NCBI GenBank assembly: GCA_023898405.1
Contig: CP060221.1
Location: 62,001-126,000, forward strand
Source: Myxococcales bacterium
GTDB taxonomy: Bacteria > Myxococcota > UBA727 > JABDBI01
DNA: 64,000 bases
Direction of reading: 5' to 3'
Part shown: one piece after another, positions 38,691 through 47,285 of the stretch
How the letters are laid out: every line of letters starts with the position of its first letter
How positions within the stretch are numbered: position 1 is the stretch's first letter
The notes under the pieces: model-generated
The model's input: only the letters and a program-made list of their open reading frames with translations
Databases searched by the model: none
Told to the model about the DNA's origin: nothing
Position numbers and translations under genes: made by a program

Positions 38691-38862
38691 TATGTATGAC
38701 ATAGTTATGAAAAGATTTAACGGCACCTTGGGCGATTTGTTTGAACAATTATTTAAAGATATCAGCAACAACAGTAATGGCTAAACCTTTAGCTTGAGCC
38801 ATCGTCAATCAAGCGCAATCGTGCGGCGAAATGGGTGTCCGGTAGTCGATGGAACCGCGGTA

Positions 38863-38922
38863 CAACCTGGTTCCCGGTAGAACTATGCTCATTTTCTAGC
38901 AAATAGCCAGCCAGGCCTTAAG
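38863..38922 (-). repeat. Short dispersed repeat (inverted copy of 9617-9676)
   Basis: About 60 bp, GC-richer than its surroundings, matching the reverse complement of 9617-9676 around AACTATGCTCATTTTC. It sits in the 327-base gene-poor stretch 38691-39017, where the only other item is a 30-codon frame at 38692-38784 without a ribosome site. Confidence 0.5.
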
Positions 38923-39017
38923 GAACCCATGCTAAGCGAGGAATTTAGACAGAGGGGGCCCTGTTTCTTAGGCCTAATTTTCTAGAAATCTGGCTAAGGT
39001 AGGGGATACCGAATTTA

Positions 39018-40124
39018 TTATTGTGTCGGATTGCCAACAATAAAAACTCTCTTATTTGAAGGGACTATTTGAAGAATTCGAAATAGCTCAATAACTGAGT
39101 TAGAGTTAGATTTAGCTATTCTACCACTAGTTGTGGGCCAATCTGATATTAAAATACCAGGCACAGAAAAATATACCCACGAGCTAGTTTTCATTAGTCT
39201 TTTAGATGTTAAAAGGATTGTTACGCGTCTATTATTAAATAACGAAATATTGTCAATAAATTTTTGATAATCACTTTTGTTATCAATAAAATAGTCAAGC
39301 GCATTGGAGACATCGAAAAGTAGCGGGGTGTTTTCAAATCCAACTTGATTTAAGCAATTTCTAATACCCTTAAGAGTTTTTTGCCCTTTTAGGTCGCCCA
39401 TTACCACAGAGATTCTATTATCCGCCAAAAGAGTTTGAATTTTTTGCCAAGCTTCATCTGAATGCCAAAAAGTCATGCTTGCATTTATTTCGCTAAGGTC
39501 TTCTAAGTCGTAGACTCGGTTTTTCTGCGAATCTGCTCCAACACCCATAAAACGGCCTATGGCTTCTGATAGCCTCCCATTTAGGTCGGCTCCTAAACTT
39601 GGATCAATAATCGGCTGCTCTTTAGGAAAAACACTCCTTTTCTTAAGCAACGATAATAAATTTTGTATCTGATTAGCAAAACTAGGCGGATGGGTTGAGG
39701 CTATAACTAGGTCGATATCTTGAATTGAAAACTGACGTTGAGCCAACAATGCGGCATAAACCAAACGTTGTTGCAAAGTCGACCAAGGGCTTTGGCCAAT
39801 AAGTGAGATTAAGTCTAAATTGGCCTTATTGAATTTATTAATGAGCTCATCATTATCCAACATGATGATTCTAGTAAAATTACCCATGGTTGCATTAAAG
39901 AGCGTTCTAAAGGTGCCAACCGAAATTAAAATACCTTCTTGTTCTTTCAAATAATCGCGCAAAAGGTATGCTTCTAACTCGTTTGGATATAAGAAAAATT
40001 CCAATGCTGATGAGGGCTCTTCTTCAGGAACCACGCATCCACTAATATGGTTATATTCCGCGTGGATACTAGTGAAAAATCCTAAAATATAAGAATAAAA
40101 AATTAGATATTTAATGTATTTCAT
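39018..40124 (-). CDS. Secreted protein, possible methyltransferase-like fold
   Basis: 368 residues from ATG 40124, preferred because AGGA lies six bases upstream and it begins the signal peptide (YLIFYSYILGFFTSIHA); the frame is open to 40190. GILISVGTFRTLFNA, RIIMLDNDELI and ISVVMGDLKGQKTLKGI look like strands 1, 2 and 4 of a Rossmann-type methyltransferase fold, with LFDVSNALDYF further on. Secreted proteins of this kind occur in other host-associated bacteria; function unknown. The fold call is tentative. Confidence 0.55.
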   Translation of the reverse strand: MKYIKYLIFYSYILGFFTSIHAEYNHISGCVVPEEEPSSALEFFLYPNELEAYLLRDYLKEQEGILISVGTFRTLFNATMGNFTRIIMLDNDELINKFNKANLDLISLIGQSPWSTLQQRLVYAALLAQRQFSIQDIDLVIASTHPPSFANQIQNLLSLLKKRSVFPKEQPIIDPSLGADLNGRLSEAIGRFMGVGADSQKNRVYDLEDLSEINASMTFWHSDEAWQKIQTLLADNRISVVMGDLKGQKTLKGIRNCLNQVGFENTPLLFDVSNALDYFIDNKSDYQKFIDNISLFNNRRVTILLTSKRLMKTSSWVYFSVPGILISDWPTTSGRIAKSNSNSVIELFRILQIVPSNKRVFIVGNPTQ

Positions 40125-40427
40125 CAAGCTTCCTAAATATAAGGTTACCTCATTATTTAATAAAGATTGGCTAAAATGCAGAGATCTCATGGTTCATGGC
40201 AAGACAGCCAGGTCCTTTGTGGGCTTGGCTTAAGATTTTGAACTTTTTGTATATAAGTTTGCTTTGCTGTGAAATTGTCCAAGTAAAGCTTCGGGTTAAA
40301 AGTGCATTGGTAAACTAGTAGTACTGTTTAAACAAGAATGGCTTTCCGTCATTAGTTATTAGTTTAAAGCTTCAAACTTTAGGGTATTTTCACAATTTTA
40401 TTTAGGAACATAACACTTCCGGCCAAT
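40125..40427. other. Intergenic, nothing recognised
   Basis: 303 bases between two leftward genes. AT-rich, no open frame with a ribosome site. Presumably holds the promoter of the methyltransferase-like gene. Confidence 0.35.
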
Positions 40428-40970
40428 CTAATCGTTGAAATAACCCATTTTTTTTGCTCTATTTAAGAAGATTTCATTGTTTAAATTAAGATACATAGGA
40501 TGCTCACTAATTAATGATGGCTCTCCATGCAAAAAACCAATTTTCTTATAAAACTCAATAGCGCTGGTGGTTGAACTTAAATCTATCTTTTCTGCACCTA
40601 AATGCCTGGCTAATTCAGCCACAATCGCTATCAAACCCGTTCCGATTCCTTTTCCCTGCCCGCTATTGGACCTAAGCTGGGCTATTCGAATTTGATTATT
40701 TTGCAAACGAACCAATGCAAAACCTAGATCTTTTTTATTTTCATCCACAAGATAAATACATATTCCTTGACCATACAAATAATGTCCATTTTCGAATCTA
40801 AAGCTAGTTCTTCCAATAATGCTTTGATTTATTCTAATTTCGCCCTGAAAAAAACTATTATTTAAATTATTCTCAAGAAAGGAAAAAGCTTCTTCAACGG
40901 ATTGGTTAGTGCCATTTATCGAATAAGAACAACCAAACAAAAACAAAAAAACCAAAAATAATCTATTCAT
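40428..40970 (-). CDS. GNAT-family acetyltransferase lipoprotein
   Basis: 180 residues. The N-terminus is a lipoprotein signal (LFLVFLFLFGC, Cys14). The rest is a GNAT fold: LGFALVRLQNNQIRIAQL, the acetyl-CoA loop QGKGIGTGLIAIVAELARHL, and the C-terminal SSTSAIEFYKKIGF-type strand (here SSTTSAIEFYKKIGF). GNAT enzymes need acetyl-CoA, which is absent outside the cytoplasm, so an exported one makes most sense if it works inside another cell. That is inference; no secretion signal beyond Sec is visible. Confidence 0.75.
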   Translation of the reverse strand: MNRLFLVFLFLFGCSYSINGTNQSVEEAFSFLENNLNNSFFQGEIRINQSIIGRTSFRFENGHYLYGQGICIYLVDENKKDLGFALVRLQNNQIRIAQLRSNSGQGKGIGTGLIAIVAELARHLGAEKIDLSSTTSAIEFYKKIGFLHGEPSLISEHPMYLNLNNEIFLNRAKKMGYFND

Positions 40971-41116
40971 TAAAACACCTATTTAAACCAATTTCTATAT
41001 ATTTTTTAAAACTACAGTCAAGGCCGGGACCAGATTTTCAAAATCATGAGTTGCCAGACAATATTTAGGTGTTATTTTAGTTTATTATTTTCCATTAAAC
41101 ACGGTTAAATTGCTTT

Positions 41117-42169
41117 ATGAATTTTACATTTAAATCATTTTCTTTAATTTTATTTACATGCTCTTATTTTCTGCATTCTTCTGATTCAGGTAATATCATT
41201 ATAGAAGAGGTGCCTCTTTTAAGTAGCTAGAAGATAATGAGCAAGCTATACCACATGATCTTCATGCTGCGGCAAAAGCTGGTAATGACGAAGTGATTAT
41301 TGAGATGCTCAACAATGGCGCTAAACTTAATAAAAGGGATGCCCATGGTAGAGTTCCTCTTCATTGGGCTGCTCAAAGCGGGCATTTAAGCACCGTCAAG
41401 GGATTGATTAAGGCAAGTCGCAAATATTGTCAAAAAATGGGAAAATAAAAGATGCTTTTTTATCTCTATTTTCTTCTGGTATTTATGGCATGATTAATGT
41501 TTTGAAGGCGGATTGCGGCGCTCCAAATGCTAAAGATTATTCATCAAAAACGCCCTTCATTTAGCAGTAGAAGCAGGTCAAACAGCAATTATTGAAGAGC
41601 TTATTAAGGCTAATGCTAATACTAATATAAAAGACCATCTAGGAGGAACTCCACTACTTGTAGCTGCTGAAGCTGGCTTTGTTGAAGCTATAGAATTATT
41701 AACGCAAGTGCCATTTGATCCCTATATAAAAAATAAAGCCGGTGAAAGGGCGCTTTTTCTTGCTGCTCAAGGCGGACACACAAAAGCCATTGAAGCTCTT
41801 GTTTCAGCCGGATTTGCTATCAATGGCAAACGAGGAATATTTTTTAATAAAAATAGGGATAAATTCGGTGGAACTCCTCTGCATACGATAGCTGCCACCA
41901 ACGAAAATCCGGAGATAATGGCCAAACTTTTGGACTTAGGTGGAAACCCCAACGCAAGAAATAGTGATGAACACACTCCCCTAACTTTAGCTATTGCTAA
42001 TGAAAACCAAGAGGTTGCTTTGCTTTTGATCGAGCAAGGTTCTGATATCAATAGTCGACCGGGTGACGGTCGTTTTCGCTTAAGGAGTGGACGAGCCAGT
42101 GAGGCTAGCTATCTTCATTTGGCTGCCAATTGTAAAAGCTTTAATCGCCGAAGGTGCCAATCCAAATAA
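41117..42169 (+). pseudogene. Disrupted 5' part of an ankyrin-repeat gene
   Basis: Begins with a signal peptide (FKSFSLILFTCSYFLHSSDS) and runs into a stop at 41230. Ankyrin coding then continues in other frames: HDLHAAAKAGNDEVIIEML to about 41446, a piece to about 41552, ALHLAVEAGQTAIIEELI onward to about 42130, after which the sense passes into the long frame that follows. At least four frame breaks lie in one kilobase, so this is decay rather than one sequencing slip. The original protein was secreted and continued into the RBR module downstream. Confidence 0.8.
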
Positions 42170-44546
42170 AAGATGCAACCAAACAGGCTACACAGCTCTT
42201 CATTTAGCCGCTCAAAATGGACATGCAGTAGCAATTAGGGAACTTATAAAGGGTTTTGCTGATCCTAATTTAGACTATCAAGTTACGGCGACTAAACAAC
42301 AAAGAGAAGTAATTTTGGCCGAAAAAACAAAATTAGTTCATCGAAAGCACCCAGCCGACATCGATTTTAAATCTTTATTCTCAAATAAAAGCATTGAGGA
42401 GATTAAGGCTGAAGGAGAGAAGAAAGTAGAAAGGATCAGGCGTTTAGAATTAGCGGGCTTACTTTTGCGCTATAGACAACCACTTCATCTGGCTATTCAT
42501 AATAAAGAGGCCGTTATTGCGTTGATCGAAGGTGGTGCCAATCTGAATGTAAAAGATGCTTACGGCTTCACCCCACTTCATCTGGCTGCTAGCGCTGGGC
42601 AAATAGAAGTTATCGAAGCTTTAATAAAAAGCGGAGCAGAGGTGGATGAGCAAGATGACCAAGGAAACACTGCACTTCACTTAGCTATTGTTCGCAAAGA
42701 AAAGGATGCCGTTATTGCATTGCTCGAAGGCGGCGCCAATCCTAATATAAAAGAAAATTCTAACAGCTTCACCCCACTTCATCTGGCTGCTAGCGCTGGG
42801 CAAATAGAAGTTATCGAAGCTTTAATAAAAAGCAGAGCAGAGGTGGATGAGCAAGATGACCAAGGAAACACTGCACTTCACTTAGCTATTGTTCGCAAAG
42901 AAAAGGATGCCGTTATTGCATTGCTCGAAGGCGGCGCCAATCCTAATATAAAAGAAAATTCTAACAGCTTCACCCCACTTCATCTGGCTGCTAACACTGG
43001 TCAAATAGAAGTTATCGAAGCTTTAATAAAAAGCGAAGCAGAGGTGGATGAGCAAGATGACCAAGGAAACACTGCACTTCACTTAGCCATTGTTCGCAAA
43101 GAAAAGGATGCCGTTATTGCATTGCTCGAAGGTGGCGCCAATCCTAATATAAAAGAAAATTCTAACAGCTTCACCCCACTTCATCTGGCTGCTAACACTG
43201 GTCAAATAGAAGTTATCGAAGCTTTAATAAAAAGCAGAGCAGAGGTGGATGAGCAAGATGACCAAGGAAACACTGCACTTCACTTAGCCATTGTTCGCAA
43301 AGAAAAGGATGCCGTTATTGCATTGCTTGATGGTGGTGCCAATCCTTACATAGAAAACAATGAAAATTATACTGCCCTTGCCCTCGCCGCAGCCTTAAAA
43401 GAAACCACTGTTATGAAAACCCTGGTAACGGCAAATATCGGTCTGAGTGGTAATCTTCATGACGGTTTGGTAGTGCTTCTTCAGGCCATTGAGCATGGAT
43501 ACAAAGAGCTCGCTTTAATATTAATTGATATGGGATATGGGAGCGAAGCATATAAAAATATAATGAACGAAAGTTTATTAGCAAAGAATATTAATGAGAT
43601 AGCAAAAATTAGAAAAAAAGCCATGTTAACTATTGATAGTGGTTTATTTAATCAAGAATATCACAACGTTATAAATGCCAATTTGGGACATTTTAACAAA
43701 GAAATATTTCCAGCATTGAATAAAATTGCAAGCGATGATTTAGCTCACCAGTTAGGATTAAAAAATCCCCTTGATGACCATCAAAATAATGTAGTGATTT
43801 CAGGTGAATGTCCTATATGTTTTGATGAAACAGAAAATCTGCTCGATTGTATAGGGGGAAATGATGAGTGTACCCATCAAACTTGCTCGGATTGCCTTAA
43901 GGAAAACTTAGAACATTTGATAAAAAATAGGCATGAAAAGCCTGTGTGCCCTAACCAACAATGTCGCTCTTTAGTTAAACTGGCAAACTTTTATCAAGCT
44001 GGCTGCGATAAAGAGAACATAGATGCGTTGCAAAGTATTTTGGTGAGATTCTCAGCACAAACCCAATGGAAGGATTACAAACCGTGTTTTACTCCCGAAT
44101 GTATCAATGGCAAACGTGTTGAGGATGATAATAATTACTTTAGTTGTCCGATTTGTACTTTTGAGGGCTGCTTAGAATGTGGCAAAAAGATTTGTGGTCA
44201 GGATTGCGTTTCTCTTTACGGGCAAAAAATGTTGTTCGCTAAGCTCTACAAATTGGGCAAATTGCCACCGCCACCAAAACCGTATAGCGAATATAAAGAT
44301 GATGATGATGAATCATTCCATGGCAGATATCGTATGTGCCCCCATTGTGGACAGCTTAATGAACGCTCGGAGGGATGTAATGGTATGAAATGCAATCGTT
44401 GTAGTGGGCGATACCATTGGAATGATGGTTTAAATAATGTGGAATTGCATGATTATGCTCGTGGTCACATGAACTATGAAGATGTACTAAGGCAAAAAGG
44501 GTTTTTAAAATTATTTGATGATATGGAAGATGCGAATGTGCTTTAA
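42087..44546 (+). CDS. Ankyrin repeats plus RING-IBR-RING (RBR) E3-ligase-like module
   Basis: 819-residue open frame, the intact 3' part of the broken gene. Residues about 15-450 are ankyrin repeats. Residues about 570-790 are a RING-IBR-RING set: RING1 from CPICFDETENLLDC to CSDCL and CPNQQC; IBR with FSCPICTFEGC and CGKKICGQDC; RING2 CPHC-x9-C-x4-C-x2-C with Cys764 (codon 44376-44378) at the position of the catalytic Cys of Parkin/HOIP-type ligases. RBR ligases pass ubiquitin through that Cys; bacteria have no ubiquitin, so the target would be a host. The nominal GTG start has no support as a native start. Whether it is still made or exported is unclear, as the signal peptide is cut off upstream. 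Confidence 0.8.
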   Translation: MDEPVRLAIFIWLPIVKALIAEGANPNKRCNQTGYTALHLAAQNGHAVAIRELIKGFADPNLDYQVTATKQQREVILAEKTKLVHRKHPADIDFKSLFSNKSIEEIKAEGEKKVERIRRLELAGLLLRYRQPLHLAIHNKEAVIALIEGGANLNVKDAYGFTPLHLAASAGQIEVIEALIKSGAEVDEQDDQGNTALHLAIVRKEKDAVIALLEGGANPNIKENSNSFTPLHLAASAGQIEVIEALIKSRAEVDEQDDQGNTALHLAIVRKEKDAVIALLEGGANPNIKENSNSFTPLHLAANTGQIEVIEALIKSEAEVDEQDDQGNTALHLAIVRKEKDAVIALLEGGANPNIKENSNSFTPLHLAANTGQIEVIEALIKSRAEVDEQDDQGNTALHLAIVRKEKDAVIALLDGGANPYIENNENYTALALAAALKETTVMKTLVTANIGLSGNLHDGLVVLLQAIEHGYKELALILIDMGYGSEAYKNIMNESLLAKNINEIAKIRKKAMLTIDSGLFNQEYHNVINANLGHFNKEIFPALNKIASDDLAHQLGLKNPLDDHQNNVVISGECPICFDETENLLDCIGGNDECTHQTCSDCLKENLEHLIKNRHEKPVCPNQQCRSLVKLANFYQAGCDKENIDALQSILVRFSAQTQWKDYKPCFTPECINGKRVEDDNNYFSCPICTFEGCLECGKKICGQDCVSLYGQKMLFAKLYKLGKLPPPPKPYSEYKDDDDESFHGRYRMCPHCGQLNERSEGCNGMKCNRCSGRYHWNDGLNNVELHDYARGHMNYEDVLRQKGFLKLFDDMEDANVL
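42567..43370 (+). repeat. Four tandem 201-bp repeats encoding ankyrin pairs
   Basis: Units start at 42567, 42768, 42969 and 43170 (TTCACCCCACTTCATCTGGC), each 201 bp and nearly identical in DNA. Each encodes 67 residues, two ankyrin repeats (FTPLHLAA... and NTALHLAIVRKEKDAVIALL). Few differences separate units (GAEV/RAEV/EAEV, SAGQ/NTGQ), so the expansion is recent. Copy number could vary between strains by recombination. Confidence 0.95.
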
Positions 44547-44714
44547 AACATGAACTCAATTGAAATAAAATATCTGATTTTAATTGGAAGACAATAGAAA
44601 GGGTTATTGCATCAATGTCTAATAAAAAACTTGGCTCTTTCTTTGTTTGCTTACGATGACCACGATTGGTCTGCTACTTGTGGACAAAGCAAATAGACTT
44701 CTAAAAGCTTAAAA

Positions 44715-46049
44715 TTAGATCCGCTCAAACAATGCCACAGATTCTACGTGCATTGTTTGAGGAAACATATCAACCGGCTGAATTTTTTTCAAAGAATAAC
44801 GAGTGAGCAACTGTGCGTCACGAGCCAATGTGTGAGGATTGCAAGAAATATAAACAAGCCGTTTTGGTCCAAAGGTATCGAGTGCTTGACAGACTTTTTG
44901 GTCAAGACCTTTTCGTGGGGGATTAAGTAATGCGCAATCGATTCCTTGAAATAATTCAGTTTTATCTTCGATTTTGGCAGTTATAAAGCGTGCATTATGG
45001 ATGTTATTTATTCGAGCATTTTCTTGAGCATCTACTACAGCCTGCGGCACGCATTCAACTCCTATAACTTCTTTGCACAGACGAGATGCAAGTAGAGTCA
45101 TGGTGCCAATTCCACAACAAGCGTCTAACACAATAGAATTTTTTGTAAGTTGAGCAAAATTGAGGGCTATTTGGTAGAGAATTTTCGCAGCATGCAAATT
45201 AACCTGAAAAAAAGATGCAAGAGAAGTGTTAAAGAGCAAGCCGTCGATTTCTTCCCTAAGATAGGGCTTACCACATAATGTATTGGTTTCTTCACCCAAA
45301 ATAGTATTTTGTTTTCGTTGGTTAATATTTTCTACTACGCCCACAATATTGGGAAGCAACGTTTTAATAGATTGAGCTAAATTTCTCACATGGCTACTTT
45401 CAGTACCATTGGTAACCAAACCTACCAGAATTTCGTTTTTACTGTTGGCTCGCAAAATAAAATGACGCAAACTCCCTGTTTGCGTGCTTTCACAATAGGG
45501 CCTAAGCATAGAATTTTGGATCAGTTGGGTTATGTTGTGTGCCGACCGTTCCATTATGGAATGATGTACTAAGCAGCGATCATAGGGAACGACTTCGTGT
45601 GTTCCTCGTTTGTAAAATCCGCTCACAATCGTGCTGGCTCTTTGTGTAACCGGCAACTGAATTTTATTTCGGTAATTAAAAGGCTGTGGTGAAGCTAAGC
45701 ATGGAAAAATCTCGAAAGAATCTTTAGTTGCTAAAGTATTTTTTAAAGCCTCTTTTACTAGTTTATGCTTCTGCTCTAATTGCTCATCATAGGATAAATG
45801 CATAATCTGGCAGCCGCCACAAGTTTCAAAGTGAGAACAAGATGGAGTTACTCGTTTTTCGTTGGGTGAGATTATCCTCAACAGCTGTGCACTGGCATAG
45901 CTTTTTTTGACCAAGATTATTTTTGCTTGAATTTTTTCATGTGGCAAAGCATGTTCAACAAAAATGGGAAGTCCTTCACTATGAGCAATACCTTCGCCGT
46001 GTTTCCCTAGCTTATTGATAATAAGCTGAACATGATCACCTTGTTTCAT
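44715..46049 (-). CDS. rlmD: 23S rRNA (uracil-5-)-methyltransferase RlmD/RumA type
   Basis: 444 residues. Seen: N-terminal TRAM domain (KLGKHGEGIAHSEGLPIFV), iron-sulfur Cys cluster in CSHFETCGGCQ, the SAM-binding DACCGIGTMTLLAS motif, and the catalytic region LLNPPRKGLD then VYISCNPHTLARD with the nucleophilic Cys. Uses SAM to make m5U in rRNA (RlmD) or tRNA-like targets; paralogues RlmCD and TrmA cannot be fully excluded. The downstream side faces the broken RBR gene. Confidence 0.9.
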   Translation of the reverse strand: MKQGDHVQLIINKLGKHGEGIAHSEGLPIFVEHALPHEKIQAKIILVKKSYASAQLLRIISPNEKRVTPSCSHFETCGGCQIMHLSYDEQLEQKHKLVKEALKNTLATKDSFEIFPCLASPQPFNYRNKIQLPVTQRASTIVSGFYKRGTHEVVPYDRCLVHHSIMERSAHNITQLIQNSMLRPYCESTQTGSLRHFILRANSKNEILVGLVTNGTESSHVRNLAQSIKTLLPNIVGVVENINQRKQNTILGEETNTLCGKPYLREEIDGLLFNTSLASFFQVNLHAAKILYQIALNFAQLTKNSIVLDACCGIGTMTLLASRLCKEVIGVECVPQAVVDAQENARINNIHNARFITAKIEDKTELFQGIDCALLNPPRKGLDQKVCQALDTFGPKRLVYISCNPHTLARDAQLLTRYSLKKIQPVDMFPQTMHVESVALFERI

Positions 46050-46310
46050 TTTTCTGCGCTGTTTTTAGAATTTACAAGGGAAAAATGTATAGATAAAGCA
46101 CAAAAAATCAAATACGGTCTCTTAGAACAAACACAATAAAAATATAACTCACTGATATTAAAGTTATTTTTCTGCAAAGAAACAATATTTTGCTTGGAGC
46201 CTTGATTCATATAAAAATGAATCCCAAAAATGAACTAGAACAGTTGTGGGAGGGGTATATCGATAACTTTCAAAAGACTAAATCTCCCACATTTTTTGCA
46301 AAAAATTATT

Positions 46311-47099
46311 TTAAAAATTTGCAGCTAAAGAGGGTTCATTTTTTTCGAGCATATCCAACCACGAATGCCAAAATTTCTGGATTTGTGGCCTTAGTTTTTC
46401 ATTAAGATAGCCAAACTTACTTTTCATTTCGGTATTATCGTTTCTTTGAAAAATATCCATCCATATCTGAACGGTGTGAGCATCCGCCTCAGGATGGAAT
46501 TGAAGAGCTAGCGATTTATTGTGCAAAAAAGCTTGGTTTTTATATTGCTTGCTCGATGCTAGCAGGAGTGCTCCCTGAGGAATATCAAAGGTATCATTAT
46601 GTGCTTCCACTACCGGAAAGTTTTTTAAGAGTTTAAAAGGAGTTTTTTTACCGTGATCGCTAAGAAATAATTCTTTAACCCCAAACTCCCGTCCATTTTC
46701 TCCAACGCGCACTGATCCTCCTAAAGAACGAGCCATGAGCTGAGCCCCCAAACATATTCCTATAGATGGTTTTTGATGCAGATCACGGGTTTTTAAAAAA
46801 CGCATTTCCTCTTCGAGATAGGGGTAACTTTCTGTATCATTTGCACTCATAAGTCCACCGAGAACTACAACTAAATCATAATCAAGTGGATTCATATGGG
46901 CCAATTGCATACCGCGATGTTCCGCATCAAATACTGAGATTTGGTAACCGCGCTTTACAAGCTCCTGCTCCAGCATTCCCAGAGGAGCAAAACGAAAATT
47001 CTGTATTACAAGAGCATGCTTTTGAGGAGTAATATTTTTGATCGAGGTACATCCTAGCATGAAAAAAATTACAGAAAAAAATAACCACTTTGCTTTCAT
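46311..47099 (-). CDS. Class I glutamine amidotransferase-like lipoprotein
   Basis: 262 residues; AGGA site, then a lipoprotein signal (LFFSVIFFMLGC, Cys17). The domain is a GMP-synthase-type amidotransferase with Cys116 in GICLGAQLMA and His202/Glu204 in QFHPEAD, the complete triad. Cytosolic relatives take ammonia from glutamine or cleave gamma-glutamyl bonds; export of one as a lipoprotein is unusual. Between rlmD and the antiporter gene, each with its own gap. Confidence 0.82.
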   Translation of the reverse strand: MKAKWLFFSVIFFMLGCTSIKNITPQKHALVIQNFRFAPLGMLEQELVKRGYQISVFDAEHRGMQLAHMNPLDYDLVVVLGGLMSANDTESYPYLEEEMRFLKTRDLHQKPSIGICLGAQLMARSLGGSVRVGENGREFGVKELFLSDHGKKTPFKLLKNFPVVEAHNDTFDIPQGALLLASSKQYKNQAFLHNKSLALQFHPEADAHTVQIWMDIFQRNDNTEMKSKFGYLNEKLRPQIQKFWHSWLDMLEKNEPSLAANF

Positions 47100-47285
47100 A
47101 CATTCCTCATTTCTTGGCTTTATTATTATATTTGTGAATTATCCGCACTAGAAACACTAAAGTTACTGCTTAGGCCTTTCGCATTGTGAAAATTTCTTAG
47201 TTTAGAGTTTTTCACGACCTGCAATCTAATAGCGTTTAAAACTAGTTTTGGACTAAAAATAATTTTATTTTTGGTGATCTCAATT

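Noticed and set aside
38692..38784. 30-codon frame directly after the secreted protein at 37704-38690
   Set aside because: No ribosome site; only the touching stop/start would favour it. Too short to support.
42567..43370. Tandem 201-bp units as a CRISPR-like array
   Set aside because: Units are contiguous, in frame and encode ankyrin repeats; no spacers.
46190..46405. Plus-strand frame of 71 codons beside the amidotransferase gene
   Set aside because: Half of it is antisense to a confident gene and there is no ribosome site; the first 40 codons look protein-like but cannot stand alone.
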